The notes under the pieces: model-generated | Database searches by the model: none | What the model was told of the DNA's origin: nothing | Seen by the model: only the letters and a program-made list of their open reading frames with translations | Program-made: the position numbers and the translations under genes | Shown: in pieces, positions 27,312 to 36,012 of the stretch | Numbering within the stretch: the first letter of the stretch is position 1 | Layout of the letters: each line of letters begins with the position of its first letter | Source: Flavobacterium panacagri | GTDB taxonomy: Bacteria > Bacteroidota > Bacteroidia > Flavobacteriales > Flavobacteriaceae | NCBI RefSeq assembly: GCF_030378165.1 | Contig: NZ_CP119766.1 | Location: 5,270,001-5,334,000 of the forward strand | Length of the DNA: 64,000 bases | Direction of reading: 5' to 3'

Positions 27312-29255
27312 ATGAAAAACTATACATTACTTTTCCTAACCATTATAAGTTCTTTTTCTTTTAGTACTTATGCACAGCAGGCAAAAATAAATTCTGGTGA
27401 CAAAAAATATGATAATTATGCTTATGTTGATGCCATTAAAACCTACGAAAAAGTAGCTAATAAAGGTTACAAATCAGAAGACATGTTTAAAAAATTAGGT
27501 AATGCCTATTACTTTAATTCCAATTTTGAAGGTGCGGCAAAATGGTATGGAGAATTATTTGCTATGAATACAACTGTCGAACCAGAATACTATTATAGAT
27601 ATGCTCAATCTCTAAAATCGTCAGGAGACATAAGTAAATCTAATAAAATGTTTGATGAATTTAAGGCTAAATCAAAAAACGATTCTAGAGCAAAATTTTA
27701 TTCGGAAGATGTAAATTATCTAGACCAAATTAAGGCTAATTCGGGAAGATATAAAGTTGAAGATGCAGGAATCAACAGTAAATATTCAGACTACGGATCT
27801 TATGTCTACAATAATAAAATTTACTTTGCATCAGCTAGAGATACAGGGAACTTTTCGCAACGCAAACACAAATGGACTGGCGAGTATTTCACCAATATTT
27901 ATAATGCAGATTTAAATCCGGAAACAGGAAGCGCTGGAAAAGTAAATAAGTTCAAATCGGCTATTAATACCAAGTTCCACGAATCCTCTCCTGTTTTTAC
28001 TAAAGATGGAAAAACAGTTTACTTTACCCGAAACAATTATATTGATGGAAAAAAAGGAAAAGACGATCATAGAGTTACTTTAATCAAAATTTACAAGGCC
28101 ACTTTAGATGAAAAAAACAAATGGAACAACATTACAGAACTTCCTTTTAACAGTGATAACTACAGTGTTGGTCATCCTGCCTTAAGCCCAGATGAAAAAA
28201 CATTATATTTTTCTTCTGATATGCCAGGTTCAATTGGACAGTCAGATTTGTACAAAGTTTCTATCAATCCGAATGGAGGATATGGTACTCCAGAAAATTT
28301 AGGACATGAAATTAATACCGAAGGGAAAGAAACCTATCCGTTTGTAACCAATGAAAATGAAATTTATTTTTCTTCTGATGGTCATCCCGGATTAGGAGGT
28401 TTGGATGTTTTTGTTGCCAATATCGAAGATAACGGCACAATCGACAATGTTCAAAATGTTGGAGCCGACATTAATTCGCCTAAAGATGATTTTGCTTACA
28501 TTATTGATACCGCTACAAGAAGAGGCTTTTACAGTTCCAATAAAGATGGAGGACAAGGCTCGGATGATATCTACAGATTTCTAGAAACTAGAAAATTAAA
28601 ATGTATTCAAGAACTTGAAGGCATAATAACCGATCTTGATACAGGAACAATTCTGCCAGGAGCGAAAGTGACTTTATTTGACAATCAAATGAATATTAAA
28701 AATTCGACCGTTTCTGATAATTACGGCAAATATACTTTTCCTGTAGATTGCGGTAAAGCTTATTTAGTAAGAGCAGAAAAACCAGAATACACCACTAAAG
28801 AACTAAGCATAACGATCTCAAAAACAACTGGAAAAACAACTTTACCAATTGCATTAGAAAAATCGACTTGCAAGGTTACTGTCGGAGATGATTTAGGTAA
28901 GTGTTTCGGAATTAAAATGATTTACTTTGATTTAGATAAATCTAATATAAGAACAGAAGCGGCTTTAGATTTAGAAAAAATATTAGTGGTCTTAAATGAG
29001 TATCCAACTATGAAACTAGATATTCGTTCACATACTGACAGCAGGGCTACTCATAAATACAATGAAGCTTTATCTGACCGCAGAGCAAAATCAACCATTA
29101 AATGGCTAATTAAAAATGGAATAGCGGCTAATAGATTAACTGGAAAAGGTTACGGCGAAACTCAATTAGTCAATAAATGTTTAGATGGCGTTAAATGTAC
29201 AGAAGAAGAACATCAAGCCAATAGAAGAAGCGAATTCATCATTACGGCATTATAA
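27312..29255 (+). CDS. OmpA-family protein with TPR-like, PD40 and carboxypeptidase-like domains
   Basis: The 647-residue product has a signal peptide (ends TYAQQ) and a TPR-like N-terminal part (about 30-125: DNYAYVDAIKTYEKVANKGY). WD40-like PD40 strands follow (HPALSPDEKTLYFSSDMPGS, GFYSSNKDGGQGSDDIYRF). A CarboxypepD regulatory-like domain (about 435-520) comes next, then a C-terminal OmpA domain (about 535-645: IYFDLDKSNIR, RSHTDSRATHKYNEALSDRR) that binds peptidoglycan. This partner typically closes adhesin/SprF clusters. A terminator follows directly. Confidence 0.92.
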   Translation: MKNYTLLFLTIISSFSFSTYAQQAKINSGDKKYDNYAYVDAIKTYEKVANKGYKSEDMFKKLGNAYYFNSNFEGAAKWYGELFAMNTTVEPEYYYRYAQSLKSSGDISKSNKMFDEFKAKSKNDSRAKFYSEDVNYLDQIKANSGRYKVEDAGINSKYSDYGSYVYNNKIYFASARDTGNFSQRKHKWTGEYFTNIYNADLNPETGSAGKVNKFKSAINTKFHESSPVFTKDGKTVYFTRNNYIDGKKGKDDHRVTLIKIYKATLDEKNKWNNITELPFNSDNYSVGHPALSPDEKTLYFSSDMPGSIGQSDLYKVSINPNGGYGTPENLGHEINTEGKETYPFVTNENEIYFSSDGHPGLGGLDVFVANIEDNGTIDNVQNVGADINSPKDDFAYIIDTATRRGFYSSNKDGGQGSDDIYRFLETRKLKCIQELEGIITDLDTGTILPGAKVTLFDNQMNIKNSTVSDNYGKYTFPVDCGKAYLVRAEKPEYTTKELSITISKTTGKTTLPIALEKSTCKVTVGDDLGKCFGIKMIYFDLDKSNIRTEAALDLEKILVVLNEYPTMKLDIRSHTDSRATHKYNEALSDRRAKSTIKWLIKNGIAANRLTGKGYGETQLVNKCLDGVKCTEEEHQANRRSEFIITAL

Positions 29256-29280
29256 AAACCAAAACTATCTAACCAATAAA

Positions 29281-29308
29281 ACTGCCTGCATACACAGGCA
29301 GTTTTTTT
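29281..29308 (+). terminator. Terminator of the adhesin operon
   Basis: ACTGCCTG (29281-29288) pairs with CAGGCAGT (29295-29302) around CATACA and is followed by seven T. It lies 25 bases after the OmpA-family stop. Confidence 0.88.
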
Positions 29309-29317
29309 ACAAATAAA

Positions 29318-29350
29318 AAGTCGTTGCAATTCTAAGAATTACAACGACTT
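29318..29350 (-). terminator. Terminator of the CAP lipoprotein gene
   Basis: AAGTCGTTGCAATTC and GAATTACAACGACTT form a 15-base stem with one mismatch and a 3-base loop. On the minus strand it is followed by a T-rich tail. It faces the adhesin-operon terminator, so both transcripts end in this gap. Confidence 0.78.
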
Positions 29351-29378
29351 CTAAAAAACCAACCTGTTCAATATACGT

Positions 29379-29879
29379 TTAAATCTTAACAAAAATGTTT
29401 GTATAATATTTTTTGCCTGTAGCGTCTGTTGTTACAGACAGTCCGAAGTGAGTATAATCGCCTTCGATATTCTCTTTGTGGCCTGGACTCTCCAGCCAGG
29501 CTCTCAAAGCCGCTTCAGGAGTTTTATAGTTGTAGGCAACGTTCTCACCAACTTTTTTAGCTCCTAAAACATTTGTAATATTTTGAGATCTTGCAACAAA
29601 ATCATTATGATCGACAACATTATTTTCAATCATATAAAGATTATGCTCTTCGCATTTAAAGGAAATATGATTAATTCTTTGTAATGCATTTAACCCCACA
29701 CTAGCGCGATAGTCGTTTATAAGTTTCATTGTTTGAACTTCCGTATCGTTGTAAGTGTAATTGGTAACGAGCGTTGTGACAGGAGTATTATCCACGCTTC
29801 CTTCGGCAGTATCGGCAGAACATGCGTTCATTGCGACTAAAATCGCAATGAACAACATGATGCGCTTAATCTTTTTCAT
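29379..29879 (-). CDS. CAP/SCP-domain lipoprotein
   Basis: The signal MKKIKRIMLFIAILVAMNAC ends in a lipobox. An ATG four codons upstream (29891) is also possible. The CAP domain (about 45-165) has LINDYRASVGLNALQ, the His of EEHNLYM and HNDF, KVGENVAYNYKTPEA and WLESPGHKENI. These are the conserved His/Glu positions of the YkwD-like bacterial group. Members are extracellular; their biochemical role is mostly unknown. It is monocistronic, with its own terminator. Confidence 0.85.
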   Translation of the reverse strand: MKKIKRIMLFIAILVAMNACSADTAEGSVDNTPVTTLVTNYTYNDTEVQTMKLINDYRASVGLNALQRINHISFKCEEHNLYMIENNVVDHNDFVARSQNITNVLGAKKVGENVAYNYKTPEAALRAWLESPGHKENIEGDYTHFGLSVTTDATGKKYYTNIFVKI

Positions 29880-30054
29880 AATCAACAGCATTTTAGCGGT
29901 TTAAAGTAGATGTTGGGGCAAATCCTTTAAATTTATTTTTGAATAATTTCTCGTCTAATTTTCTATACCAAACATATTCAATTTACCGTTAAACTACAAA
30001 AAAAATCGATGAAATACATACTAATTTTCAGTATTAATATAATTTTCTTACAAA

Positions 30055-30699
30055 TCAAGAAGAAAGTCGCTCAATTTTCCATGAAAAATCAGATTGACTA
30101 GTATAACGTATTCTATCATGTAATCTATTTGCTCTTCCCTGCCAGAATTCTACTTGTAACGGAGTGACAATATATCCTCCCCAATTTTCAGGTCTGGGAA
30201 TTGATTTTCCTTCAAATTCGGTTTCTAATTTTTTCAAATTTATTTCTAAAAAATCTCGTGAAGGAATTACTTCACTTTGATGCGAAACTACAGCTCCGAG
30301 TTTACTTCCTTCTGGACGAGAATCAAAATAATTATCTGAAATAATTTCCGAAGTTTTCTGTGCAATTCCTTTAATAATTACCTGACGTTCCATTTCCTGC
30401 CAGAAAAAAGACAGACATACATTCGGATTCGCTTCTATAGCTTTTCCTTTTTCAGAACTATAATTAGTGTAAAATACAAAACCCTCTTCTGAGAATTTCT
30501 TCAATAAGACAACACGAGATTTAGGAAAACCATCCAAACCAATAGTTGAAACAGTCATCGCATTTACTTCTCCGCTTCCGCCGAAATCTTCTACTTCATG
30601 AAACCATCTGTTAAAAAGGTTAATAGGATCTTCTGGAATATTCGTTTCCAGTAATTCACTTTTCTCGTAAGATTTTCTATAATTACTTAAATCACTCAT
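30055..30699 (-). CDS. pdxH: Pyridoxamine 5'-phosphate oxidase
   Basis: The 214-residue product has the family layout. An N-terminal lid helix is followed by RVVLLKKFSEEGFVFYTNYS (FMN site) and KGKAIEANPNVCLSFFW. The C-terminal dimer segment is PENWGGYIVTPLQVEFWQGR followed by ANRLHDRIRY. It oxidises pyridoxamine or pyridoxine phosphate to pyridoxal phosphate using FMN and oxygen. It stands upstream of the CAP gene and downstream of rnz on the same strand, with a repeat-rich gap in between. Confidence 0.95.
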   Translation of the reverse strand: MSDLSNYRKSYEKSELLETNIPEDPINLFNRWFHEVEDFGGSGEVNAMTVSTIGLDGFPKSRVVLLKKFSEEGFVFYTNYSSEKGKAIEANPNVCLSFFWQEMERQVIIKGIAQKTSEIISDNYFDSRPEGSKLGAVVSHQSEVIPSRDFLEINLKKLETEFEGKSIPRPENWGGYIVTPLQVEFWQGRANRLHDRIRYTSQSDFSWKIERLSS

Positions 30700-30780
30700 A
30701 GTTTTTGTTTTTTTGTTTCAGGTTTCAAGTTTCAGGTTTTCAAACTGAATCAAACCTTTGTCACTTTGCATCTTTGCCCC

Positions 30781-31686
30781 TTATAAATCAAAACTCAATC
30801 CATCATCTGCTAAAAGCACATTTGGAAAAACTTGTTCTGCTTCTTTTTTAAATGGGTCTAAACCATCATAACGTGTAGAATAATGTCCTAAAATAAGTTG
30901 TTTGACATTTGCTTTTAAAGCAATAGTAGCTGCTTCTTTCGCAGTTGAATGAAGCGTTTTTTCTGCCAGTCTGGCTTCAGAATCTAAAAAAGTAGATTCG
31001 TGATACAAAACATCTGTATTAGCTATAATAGGGATTATTGCTTCATTGTAAACCGTATCCGAACAAAAGGCATAACTTTTTGCTGGCTCTGGATCAAAGG
31101 TCAGTTTTTCATTTTCGATAACAGTTCCATCATCTAAAGTAACATTCCCGCCGTTTTTTATTTTTTGATAATAGGCAACATGAATATCATAACTTTGAAC
31201 TGCTTCTACATTCAATTTTCGTTCAGCAGGTTTTTCTTGAAATAAATAACCATTTGTATAGACACGGTGTTTTAGCGGAATCGTTTTTACAGTGACTTTA
31301 GCATCTTCAAAAATTACTTCACTTTCCTTCGATTCCAATTCATGAAAAAACAAACTGTAAGTTGTCCAGGATTCTGTCAATTTTAATTGAAGCAGAATCA
31401 ATTCTTTAATTCCTTTTGGACCATAAACATGCAAATCGGTTGTTCTTCCTAAAAGGGAAAAAGTCGAAATGGTACCGATCAATCCGTAAAGATGATCTCC
31501 GTGAAGATGTGAAATAAAAATGTGATTGATCTTCGAAAATTTAATTTTATTCTTTCGAAGCTGCACCTGAGTTCCTTCTCCGCAGTCAATTAAAAATAAT
31601 CTGTTTCTAATTTCTAAGACTTGTGAAGTCGGATTAGTAAGTGTTCTGGGAGTTGCGGCGTAACAGCCAAGTATTGTTAATTTCAT
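30781..31686 (-). CDS. rnz: Ribonuclease Z
   Basis: The 301-residue product is a metallo-beta-lactamase fold protein. It has the zinc-binding HxHxDH signature in FISHLHGDHLYGL and a later Asp in CSDTVYNE. The C-terminal His is in LILGHYSTRY. The N-terminus MKLTILGCYAATPRTLTNPT is typical of tRNase Z. It cuts tRNA precursors 3' of the discriminator base. It lies downstream of a small STAS-like gene, with a hairpin repeat between them. Confidence 0.95.
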   Translation of the reverse strand: MKLTILGCYAATPRTLTNPTSQVLEIRNRLFLIDCGEGTQVQLRKNKIKFSKINHIFISHLHGDHLYGLIGTISTFSLLGRTTDLHVYGPKGIKELILLQLKLTESWTTYSLFFHELESKESEVIFEDAKVTVKTIPLKHRVYTNGYLFQEKPAERKLNVEAVQSYDIHVAYYQKIKNGGNVTLDDGTVIENEKLTFDPEPAKSYAFCSDTVYNEAIIPIIANTDVLYHESTFLDSEARLAEKTLHSTAKEAATIALKANVKQLILGHYSTRYDGLDPFKKEAEQVFPNVLLADDGLSFDL

Positions 31687-31693
31687 TTTCTAA

Positions 31694-31770
31694 TTTTAGA
31701 TTTTAGATCGTAGATTTTAGATTTATAAAACATTTTAAAAAGTAACATTAAAAAAATCTAAAATCTAAAA
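31694..31770. repeat. 15-base perfect inverted repeat between rnz and STAS-like gene
   Basis: TTTTAGATTTTAGAT (31694-31708) and ATCTAAAATCTAAAA (31756-31770) are perfect reverse complements. A further TTTTAGATT copy lies between them, and the loop is 47 bases. It may form a weak terminator or be a flavobacterial spacer repeat. Confidence 0.6.
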
Positions 31771-31784
31771 CCAGAAATCTACAA

Positions 31785-32114
31785 TTAAAAACCGAGGTCT
31801 CTCTCAATTTCTTCCATTTCGATAATATCATGAGCTTCCAAAAGAGAAGGAACTACAGCCAATTTATCAGAAATAGCATTAAAATCAAGATCAGAGGCAA
31901 CAATTACAAACGATTTTTTTGCTTTTTTATGTGTTTTAGAAAGCGGTAAAAAAAGTTTCAAATCATTTTCTGAAACTTCATCAGAAGACAAGTCGATTAT
32001 GATATTGTGCTTTTCAAAGGTTTTAAATTGCTGCGTTACTTTTTCCAAGAAAGCATTTACATCTCCTTGTGTATCTTTAATTGTAACGGTATGTCCTTTT
32101 TGATCTACTTTCAT
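31785..32114 (-). CDS. STAS-like small protein
   Basis: The 109-residue product reads like a STAS or anti-sigma-antagonist-type fold. It has alternating strands and helices (HNIIIDLSSDEVSENDLKLF, KSFVIVASDLDFNAI, then LEAHDIIEMEEIERDLGF). No serine at the classic phospho-site is obvious. It lies 98 bases ahead of rnz on the same strand, a pairing that leads to some homologues being labelled ribonuclease Z, which is wrong for this sequence. Its role is unknown. Confidence 0.68.
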   Translation of the reverse strand: MKVDQKGHTVTIKDTQGDVNAFLEKVTQQFKTFEKHNIIIDLSSDEVSENDLKLFLPLSKTHKKAKKSFVIVASDLDFNAISDKLAVVPSLLEAHDIIEMEEIERDLGF

Positions 32115-32346
32115 TTTTTAATTTATGGGGCTTATATAAAAATTGATTTTCTGAGAGCTAAGGTACGAAGTTTTTTTATTTTTTGGTTTCAGGTTTAAAG
32201 TTTCAGGTTCCAAGTTTTTCAGGCTGAGCAAAGTGCAAGCCTCGTTTGCAAAGCAAGTTTCATTTTTTAAAGCACCTCTACTTTGCTTAGTGTGACATTA
32301 ATTTCAAAGCTGAACACTCAAAATCTGAGCACTGAATACTGAATAC
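32115..32346. other. Repeat-rich spacer between pyrB and STAS-like gene
   Basis: This 232-base gap holds words such as GTTTCAGGTT and TTTCAGG, also seen at 30717-30745, plus CAAAGCAAGTTTC. No gene is supported. Confidence 0.4.
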
Positions 32347-33273
32347 CTACTGAATCTTAGAAGCCAAAAGATAAATAACCGCCATTCTAATCGCTACACC
32401 ATTCTCCACCTGATTCAAGATTACAGAATGATCAGAATCGGCCACTTCTGAAGTAATCTCTACTCCTCTATTGATTGGTCCTGGATGCATGATTACGATT
32501 TCTTTTCCTAGCGAATCCAAAAGCGGTTTATCAACCCCGTATTGCTGTGCGTATTCACGTGTCGATGGGAAGAAATTTACATCCATACGTTCGTTTTGTA
32601 CTCGAAGCATATTGGCAACGTCGCACCATTCTAATGCTTTACGCAAATTCGGTTCAACTGTAACTCCAAGTGATTCAATGTATCTTGGAATCAGTGTTTT
32701 TGGTCCGCAGACTTTTACTTCAGCGCCTTGCATCTGCAAAGCGTATATATTAGATAAGGCCACTCTCGAATGCAGAATATCGCCTACAATAACTACTTTT
32801 TTTCCAGCAACATCGCCCAGTTTTTCTCTAATCGAATAACTATCTAACAAAGCCTGAGTTGGATGCTCGTGCGCTCCATCTCCCGCATTTACGATACTCG
32901 CTTTGACATTTTTGGATAAAAAATAAGCCGCTCCGGGATTGGAGTGGCGCATTACAACCATATCAACTTTCATCGAAAGGATATTATTTACAGTATCAAT
33001 CAGGGTTTCTCCTTTTTTAACGGATGATTGAGCTGCAGAAAAACTGATGACATCAGCAGATAAACGTTTCTGCGCTAATTCAAACGAAAGTTTGGTTCTG
33101 GTACTGTTTTCAAAGAAAATATTGGCAATGGTGATATCTCGTAATGAAGGAACTTTTTTAATCGGTCGGTTAATGACTTCTTTAAAATGATCTGCCGTTT
33201 CAAAAATCAGGTTAATATCATTTTCGTTAATGTATTTTATTCCTAATAAATGATTTACGCTTAATTCTTTCAT
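32347..33273 (-). CDS. pyrB: Aspartate carbamoyltransferase catalytic subunit
   Basis: ATG at 33273 (MKELSVNHLLGIKYI) gives 308 residues, the normal length; the in-frame TTG at 33300 is less likely. Carbamoyl-phosphate-binding motif FFENSTRTKLSFELAQKR, HPTQALLDSYS and HPGPINRGVEI are all present. It joins carbamoyl phosphate and aspartate in the second step of pyrimidine synthesis. It sits at the end of a unit with pyrR and one unknown gene, suggesting pyrimidine-linked regulation. Confidence 0.96.
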   Translation of the reverse strand: MKELSVNHLLGIKYINENDINLIFETADHFKEVINRPIKKVPSLRDITIANIFFENSTRTKLSFELAQKRLSADVISFSAAQSSVKKGETLIDTVNNILSMKVDMVVMRHSNPGAAYFLSKNVKASIVNAGDGAHEHPTQALLDSYSIREKLGDVAGKKVVIVGDILHSRVALSNIYALQMQGAEVKVCGPKTLIPRYIESLGVTVEPNLRKALEWCDVANMLRVQNERMDVNFFPSTREYAQQYGVDKPLLDSLGKEIVIMHPGPINRGVEITSEVADSDHSVILNQVENGVAIRMAVIYLLASKIQ

Positions 33274-33352
33274 TGTTGTTTCTTTAATATTATTGGTCAA
33301 ATTCCGAATGAAAAACGGGTTTCATTCCATGCTTCTTTAAAGAGCAGTTACT

Positions 33353-33994
33353 CTATTCAATCATTCTCTCTACAACTTCTCCATAATCCTGAAGGTCTCT
33401 CGAATCTTCATTATAAACCTGCTGCCATCTGAAATTTGGAATTTCAATTTTTCGAGAAGCAGTTTCTTCCCATTTTACCTCAAAACCATTATTTCTCAGA
33501 ACTTCGGCAACTTTCTTTCCAACTTCAATTGTCGTTGCTGGATCAGAATTATCTACTTTTTGAAAAGCGATATACAAACTTGGATTTTCAGGATCAATCG
33601 CTCTGGCTAAATCTTGTTCGTGATAAAAACAGTAGCCATCAGATGTAACTCCATTTTCACGAAGCTCTCTTTCTACCTCAACCACTTCATATTCACCATC
33701 ACTTGTAGTATAACCTGCGTTGTGAAGCGCTACGATGTTCTGATCGCATAATTCATCAAACGCGTTTATTAGTCTTTCAGTATCAGTCGGGCTTTTCCAA
33801 TGTTTACTTTCTGTGAGTAACTTTTGGTATTCTTCGTCGATTTTTTCAAAAGCCCAAGCTTCTGAAATTTCTTCTTCAAATTCATTATCTTCAATTTCTT
33901 CCATGATGTTCTCTTTAATATCATCAATAGAAAGAAATCCCATTCTTACCTGGTTAAAAATTGATTCATAAATAAACTCTTCGTTCTCTGTCAT
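33353..33994 (-). CDS. Conserved protein between pyrR and pyrB (DUF6891-like)
   Basis: ATG at 33994 (MTENEEFIYESIFNQVRMGF) gives 213 residues; a TTG at 34018 is less likely. The protein is acidic in the first 60 residues. It then has ALHNAGYTTSDGEYEV and DGYCFYHEQDLARAIDPE, a pattern I associate with DUF6891 proteins of unknown role. No catalytic motif is certain. It lies between pyrR and pyrB on the same strand, which may only reflect shared transcription. Confidence 0.78.
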   Translation of the reverse strand: MTENEEFIYESIFNQVRMGFLSIDDIKENIMEEIEDNEFEEEISEAWAFEKIDEEYQKLLTESKHWKSPTDTERLINAFDELCDQNIVALHNAGYTTSDGEYEVVEVERELRENGVTSDGYCFYHEQDLARAIDPENPSLYIAFQKVDNSDPATTIEVGKKVAEVLRNNGFEVKWEETASRKIEIPNFRWQQVYNEDSRDLQDYGEVVERMIE

Positions 33995-34024
33995 GATTGT
34001 ATTTTCAATTTTTAACAATTCATT

Positions 34025-34564
34025 TTAATTGGTAACCAAATGAACCACATCTTCACCATCATTTTCTTTCCAGCTTACAATTACCTTCTCTCCATTAATA
34101 GCATCTACCTGACGACCGCGATAATCTGGCTGAATAGGTAAATGACGGCTGAAACGTCTGTCGATTAAAACCAATAATTCAATTTCTGAAGGTCTTCCAA
34201 AAGATTGAATGGCAGTTAGGGCCGAACGAATGCTTCTTCCGGTAAACAAAACGTCATCGATAAAAATGACTTTTTTGTCTTCGACTATAAAATTGATCTG
34301 GGTTTTATTGGCTTCAAGCGGTTTATCAGTACGACGGAAATCATCTCTAAAAAAAGTGATATCCAGATAACCTAAAGTGATTTCAGGAACCTTGTATTCG
34401 TCTTCTAATAATTGTTTTAAACGTTCCGCTAAATAAACACCTCTTGGCTGAATTCCCACCAAAATTGTATTAGAGAAATCAAGATGTTTTTCGATTAACT
34501 GACAAGCCAAACGATGGAGTATGATAGTAACTTCTTTCGAATTAAGTAATACTTTTTGACTCAT
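34025..34564 (-). CDS. pyrR: PyrR family uracil phosphoribosyltransferase/regulator
   Basis: ATG at 34564 (MSQKVLLNSKEVTIILHR) gives 179 residues, the usual PyrR length. The open frame upstream to 34651 is not needed. The PRPP loop VIFIDDVLFTGRSIRSAL and GIQPRGVYLAERL are intact, so uracil phosphoribosyltransferase activity is likely. In Firmicutes PyrR also binds pyr mRNA to attenuate it. No clear attenuator was found in the leader here, so RNA regulation is unproven. pyrB follows two genes downstream. Confidence 0.92.
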   Translation of the reverse strand: MSQKVLLNSKEVTIILHRLACQLIEKHLDFSNTILVGIQPRGVYLAERLKQLLEDEYKVPEITLGYLDITFFRDDFRRTDKPLEANKTQINFIVEDKKVIFIDDVLFTGRSIRSALTAIQSFGRPSEIELLVLIDRRFSRHLPIQPDYRGRQVDAINGEKVIVSWKENDGEDVVHLVTN

Positions 34565-34749
34565 AAGTGATTGTAATGTTTGGTTGCGCAAATATACGGA
34601 ATCTGATTTTATTTGTTGGGGTGTTGGATACTGAAATATTTTAGAAAACAAATTTAGCTTTTTGAAAATTTTTTCTTACCTAAATACCATATTTTAGCAA
34701 AAGAAAATTTTTAACTTTATTTGGTTAAATAATGCTTTGAAAATAATCT

Positions 34750-35382
34750 ATGGACAAATACAAAGAAACTTTTGAAACTTGGAATAAAATTGCAAATCTC
34801 TACGAAGAGAAGTTTATGTATTTAAGTTTGTATAATGAAACTTATGATTTTTTTAGTAAAACCCTCACTAAGGAACAATTAAATATTCTTGAAATTGGTT
34901 GTGGACCAGGGAATATTACAAAATATTTATTATCAAAAAGAAGCGACTTAAAGATTACAGGCATTGATATTGCGCCAAATATGATTGAATTAGCAAAAGC
35001 TAATAATCCTTCTGCCAACTTCAAATTAATGGATACAAGAGAACTTGATTCACTAAGTCAAAAATTTGATGCTATTGTGTGTGGTTTTTGTTTACCATAT
35101 TTATCACAACAAGATTCTCATAAACTTATGAATGATGCTGGAAACATTCTTTTAACCAATGGAATTTTATATTTAAGTTTTGTTCAGGGAAAGCCTTATG
35201 ATTCTGGTTTCATTTCTGGAAGTACTGGTGATCGCGTCTTTTTTTATTATCACAGTTTAGAAGGAATAAGCAGTCAACTTCTAATAAACAATTTCATAAT
35301 TATTAAGTTGTTTGACGTCAGTTATTTCAGAGGTAAGAATATCGAAACTCACACTATAATAATTGCTAAAAAAACAATTTAA
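34750..35382 (+). CDS. Class I SAM-dependent methyltransferase
   Basis: The 210-residue product has motif I ILEIGCGPGNITKYLL (about 46-61), then TGIDIAPNMIELAKANNPSA (acidic Asp binding the ribose hydroxyls) and FDAIVCGFCLPYL. The fold is a seven-strand Rossmann methyltransferase with a typical post-motif region. The substrate is unknown. It is divergent from pyrR; the gene to its right is hypothetical. Confidence 0.88.
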   Translation: MDKYKETFETWNKIANLYEEKFMYLSLYNETYDFFSKTLTKEQLNILEIGCGPGNITKYLLSKRSDLKITGIDIAPNMIELAKANNPSANFKLMDTRELDSLSQKFDAIVCGFCLPYLSQQDSHKLMNDAGNILLTNGILYLSFVQGKPYDSGFISGSTGDRVFFYYHSLEGISSQLLINNFIIIKLFDVSYFRGKNIETHTIIIAKKTI

Positions 35383-35461
35383 TCTATTACTCAAATACGA
35401 GTAACCTTTTTTAGCACTAACTATATATTAATAAAAAAATTTAAACAAATCATACAACCAA

Positions 35462-35881
35462 ATGATTTACATTAATAAAAGTACATTCCCATTTTGCTAT
35501 GTAGAAGAGAAAAAATTTGAATGGGGAGAACCATACGAAGATGTAACACCTATTTTTAATTTATCAATCGATCCTAAATTATCTGATCTGGAGTATACAA
35601 TTGAAGTTCTAGGCAAAAATAATTTTAAAAACAATCTTCTAAAGCTTCAAAACATATTAGTTAATAGAGAAGAAAATATACGTATAGAACATTTTAATGA
35701 TTTAATTACTGATAGAGAAGTTTTGCTAAACAGAATTAAAATCTATTTAGAATCTAATTCAGATAAAATCTCTCCTTGGGACTTACACTATTATGTCTGT
35801 TTTAATGAAAACGATTATTTAGAATCAATTGAGAATGAAACGAATAGAATTTTATTATTTGAAAGAAAAGAATACCATTAA
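35462..35881 (+). CDS. Hypothetical cytosolic protein
   Basis: The 139-residue product (MIYINKSTFPFCYVEEKKFE) has no signal peptide or membrane helix. It is rich in acidic residues, Asn and Ile, ending NRILLFERKEYH. No family is recognised. It lies 79 bases downstream of the methyltransferase gene, same strand. Confidence 0.6.
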   Translation: MIYINKSTFPFCYVEEKKFEWGEPYEDVTPIFNLSIDPKLSDLEYTIEVLGKNNFKNNLLKLQNILVNREENIRIEHFNDLITDREVLLNRIKIYLESNSDKISPWDLHYYVCFNENDYLESIENETNRILLFERKEYH

Positions 35882-36012
35882 ATAAAACTTATGAAAGAGT
35901 TTATCAAAATATATATTTGATAAATCCAGCCCTACAATATTGACCAATCCGATAGCTCTTTTTTCCTTTTGTATGAATCAAAATTTTCAAAAATCAACTT
36001 AGACTTTTCTAA

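Noticed and set aside
34565-34651. N-terminal extension of PyrR
   Set aside because: PyrR proteins are about 180 residues and the ATG at 34564 gives 179; the extra 29 codons are probably leader DNA.
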